From Ensifer adhaerens (GTDB taxonomy: Bacteria > Pseudomonadota > Alphaproteobacteria > Rhizobiales > Rhizobiaceae): a stretch of DNA of 64,000 nt. The notes under the pieces were generated by a model. It worked only from the letters and a program-made list of their open reading frames with translations. It was not told where the DNA came from and ran no database searches. The first letter of the stretch is position 1; every line of letters begins with the position of its first letter. This document shows, piece after piece, positions 63,092-64,000 of this stretch. The position numbers were made by a program, and so were the translations under genes. The DNA lies in the NCBI GenBank assembly GCA_900215285.1, contig OCMG01000001.1, forward strand, positions 62,001 through 126,000, given 5' to 3'.

Positions 63092-63144
63092 GATCACTCC
63101 ATGCGTAAAATTTCTACCCCAACCCGTAAACCACAATAGCCATA

Positions 63145-63172
63145 TTGACAATTAAATTTTCATTAATGTAAT
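63145..63172 (+). promoter_or_regulatory. Sigma-70-like promoter before the DUF2188 gene
   Basis: TTGACA (63145-63150) and TGTAAT (63167-63172) are 16 bases apart in an AT-rich stretch, 36 bases before ATG 63208. The region also separates this gene from the divergent ATPase operon. Confidence 0.5.
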
Positions 63173-63207
63173 GTGGATTGGCACTCAAGAAAAAGGAATC
63201 TGATGCA

Positions 63208-63432
63208 ATGACAAAGAAAAATCAGCATGTGGTTCCCCACAACGGCGAATGGGCCGTGCGGGGCGCTGGAAATCAGCGAGTGACCTCTACTCATGGAACG
63301 CAGGCCGACGCGGCTGCTGCTGCTCGCAAGATTGCGATCAACCAGCAGAGCGAAGTGGTCATCCACCGTCCCAACGGTCAAATCCGGGACAAGGATTCCT
63401 ACGGTCGCGACCCGTTCCCGCCACGTGGTTAA
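63208..63432 (+). CDS. DUF2188-family small protein
   Basis: The 74-residue protein starts at ATG 63208. It matches the DUF2188 pattern: QHVVPHNGEWAVRGAGNQRVTS, then DAAAAARKIAINQQSEVVIHR, and NGQIRDKDSYGRDPFPPRG. Members are small proteins with a strand-helix-strand fold and unknown function, common on mobile elements and near stress or defence genes. It is followed 51 bases later by another small gene. Confidence 0.85.
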   Translation: MTKKNQHVVPHNGEWAVRGAGNQRVTSTHGTQADAAAAARKIAINQQSEVVIHRPNGQIRDKDSYGRDPFPPRG

Positions 63433-63483
63433 AACCTGAGGCCGCCTGGAGTGAGGCGGCCTCTTCATCAAAGGAGAGAAGAA

Positions 63484-63744
63484 ATGCAGTTTGAAGGCGC
63501 ATTAGTTCGCGAGCAGGGCGTCACATTCGCCATCGTCATTGTTAAGCCGCACGTTCTCAACAGCGGCCCTCAAGCCGATGAGGTTGCTTATAGCTTCCAG
63601 CCAGCATTCCCCGGCGTGCCGATTGTTCTCATGGCGCAAAACAGCCGGGGTGTCCCGACATATCGTGGTCGACGTGATCTCGTTAATTTTCTGTCGCGGG
63701 TGCCTATGCAGGCGATACCCTGGAAGCGCTACACCCTGAACTGA
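63484..63744 (+). CDS. Small hypothetical protein
   Basis: The 86-residue protein starts at ATG 63484 behind AAGGAGAG. It begins MQFEGALVREQGVTFAIVIV and contains PAFPGVPIVLMAQNSRGVPTY and RRDLVNFLSRVP. It is similar in character to short proteins found beside DUF2188 genes on plasmids, with no known function. Good ribosome site and codon use support that it is real. Confidence 0.65.
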   Translation: MQFEGALVREQGVTFAIVIVKPHVLNSGPQADEVAYSFQPAFPGVPIVLMAQNSRGVPTYRGRRDLVNFLSRVPMQAIPWKRYTLN

Positions 63745-63762
63745 TCGGGAAGAACTACATAG

Positions 63763-64000
63763 ATGCTCAAAACCGATACCCGTCAGGCAAACTGGCGACG
63801 AGCCAATCCGACAAAGTATGAGGCTCACCTCATCGTGCAGCGTGCCTTAAAGGTCGCCGAACTGAGGAAGAACACGTGTGAGGTCTGCGGCAACGCAGCC
63901 GTCGATGCCCATCACGATCAATATGATGAGCCTTTGAAAGTCCGGTGGCTATGCCGTCGCCATCACACGAGGCTTCACCATTACGGCGAGGACCTGTTTC
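63763..64000 (+). CDS. Partial protein with HNH-like zinc finger (runs off the right edge)
   Basis: The frame from ATG 63763 stays open to the window end (79 codons). It begins MLKTDTRQANWRRANPTKYE and contains C-x2-C (CEVCGN), then AHHDQYDEPLKVRWLC and RRHHTRLHH, the arrangement of short HNH-type zinc fingers carried by many phage and plasmid proteins. It follows the preceding gene by 18 bases. The C terminus is outside the window. Confidence 0.6.
   Translation, partial: MLKTDTRQANWRRANPTKYEAHLIVQRALKVAELRKNTCEVCGNAAVDAHHDQYDEPLKVRWLCRRHHTRLHHYGEDLF

Noticed and set aside
38000..64000. CRISPR array in the defence region
   Set aside because: No regularly spaced repeats of 25-40 bases and no cas genes were seen.

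Overview
This 64 kb window looks like accessory DNA of an alphaproteobacterium, most likely of the Rhizobiales (Rhizobium/Ensifer/Shinella type). That view rests on the moderately high G+C content, the mix of IS66, IS630 and IS5-group insertion sequences, the rhizobial style of the metabolic proteins (BenE, an Afu-type ABC transporter, GlxA-type regulators) and the many TetR, LysR and AraC regulators. No rRNA or complete tRNA gene was seen, and replicon type cannot be decided.

Bases 1-15,750 are a patchwork of small regulated catabolic or detoxification modules and IS elements. In order they hold: the start of an EamA exporter; a LysR regulator followed by a carboxymuconolactone decarboxylase/hydrolase fusion and a YciI protein; a TetR gene divergent from a frameshifted FAD monooxygenase; a DsrE / NTF2-like / TetR / PNPOx-FNR cluster with a decayed second dsrE copy; a degenerate IS66; an ACR3-like efflux gene; IS66 debris; a TetR plus DUF1348 pair; an IS5 remnant; and a complete IS630 element bounded by TA.

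Bases 16,100-25,620 form a transport unit. A histidine kinase and response regulator are divergent from two paralogous periplasmic binding proteins, a fused two-domain permease, an ATPase and an inositol-monophosphatase-family phosphatase. The set fits uptake and dephosphorylation of a phosphorylated organic solute (AfuABC-like) at least as well as iron uptake. Bases 25,870-30,670 carry a LOV-GGDEF-EAL protein, a PilZ protein and two AraC-family regulators, with a 218-bp duplication that preserves the tail of a lost GlxA-type gene. Bases 30,760-38,754 are a tight operon for CoA-dependent use of an aromatic or similar acid: a three-subunit molybdenum hydroxylase, a CoA ligase, a crotonase and a BenE permease.

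From 38,900 to the right edge the character changes to a defence island. A tyrosine integrase gene is split by an intact 2,579-bp IS66 with an 8-bp target duplication. Then come HipBA, a very large tyrosine-recombinase-like protein, a methyltransferase-nuclease pair with its own RHH regulator, and a four-gene cassette (Xre antitoxin, RES toxin, permuted-papain protein, and a nuclease-STAND-TPR-SEC-C protein). After these lie an HNH-type protein, a broken small gene, a three-gene cassette (AAA+ ATPase, subtilase, zinc-finger/DUF559-like nuclease) and three small genes, the last running off the edge. The two cassettes at 50,980-56,124 and 58,423-63,091 are the best candidates for undescribed defence systems.

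Several genes carry single-base disruptions (FAD monooxygenase, two genes of the first IS66, a small gene near 58 kb). They could be real decay or assembly error, and raw reads would be needed to tell.
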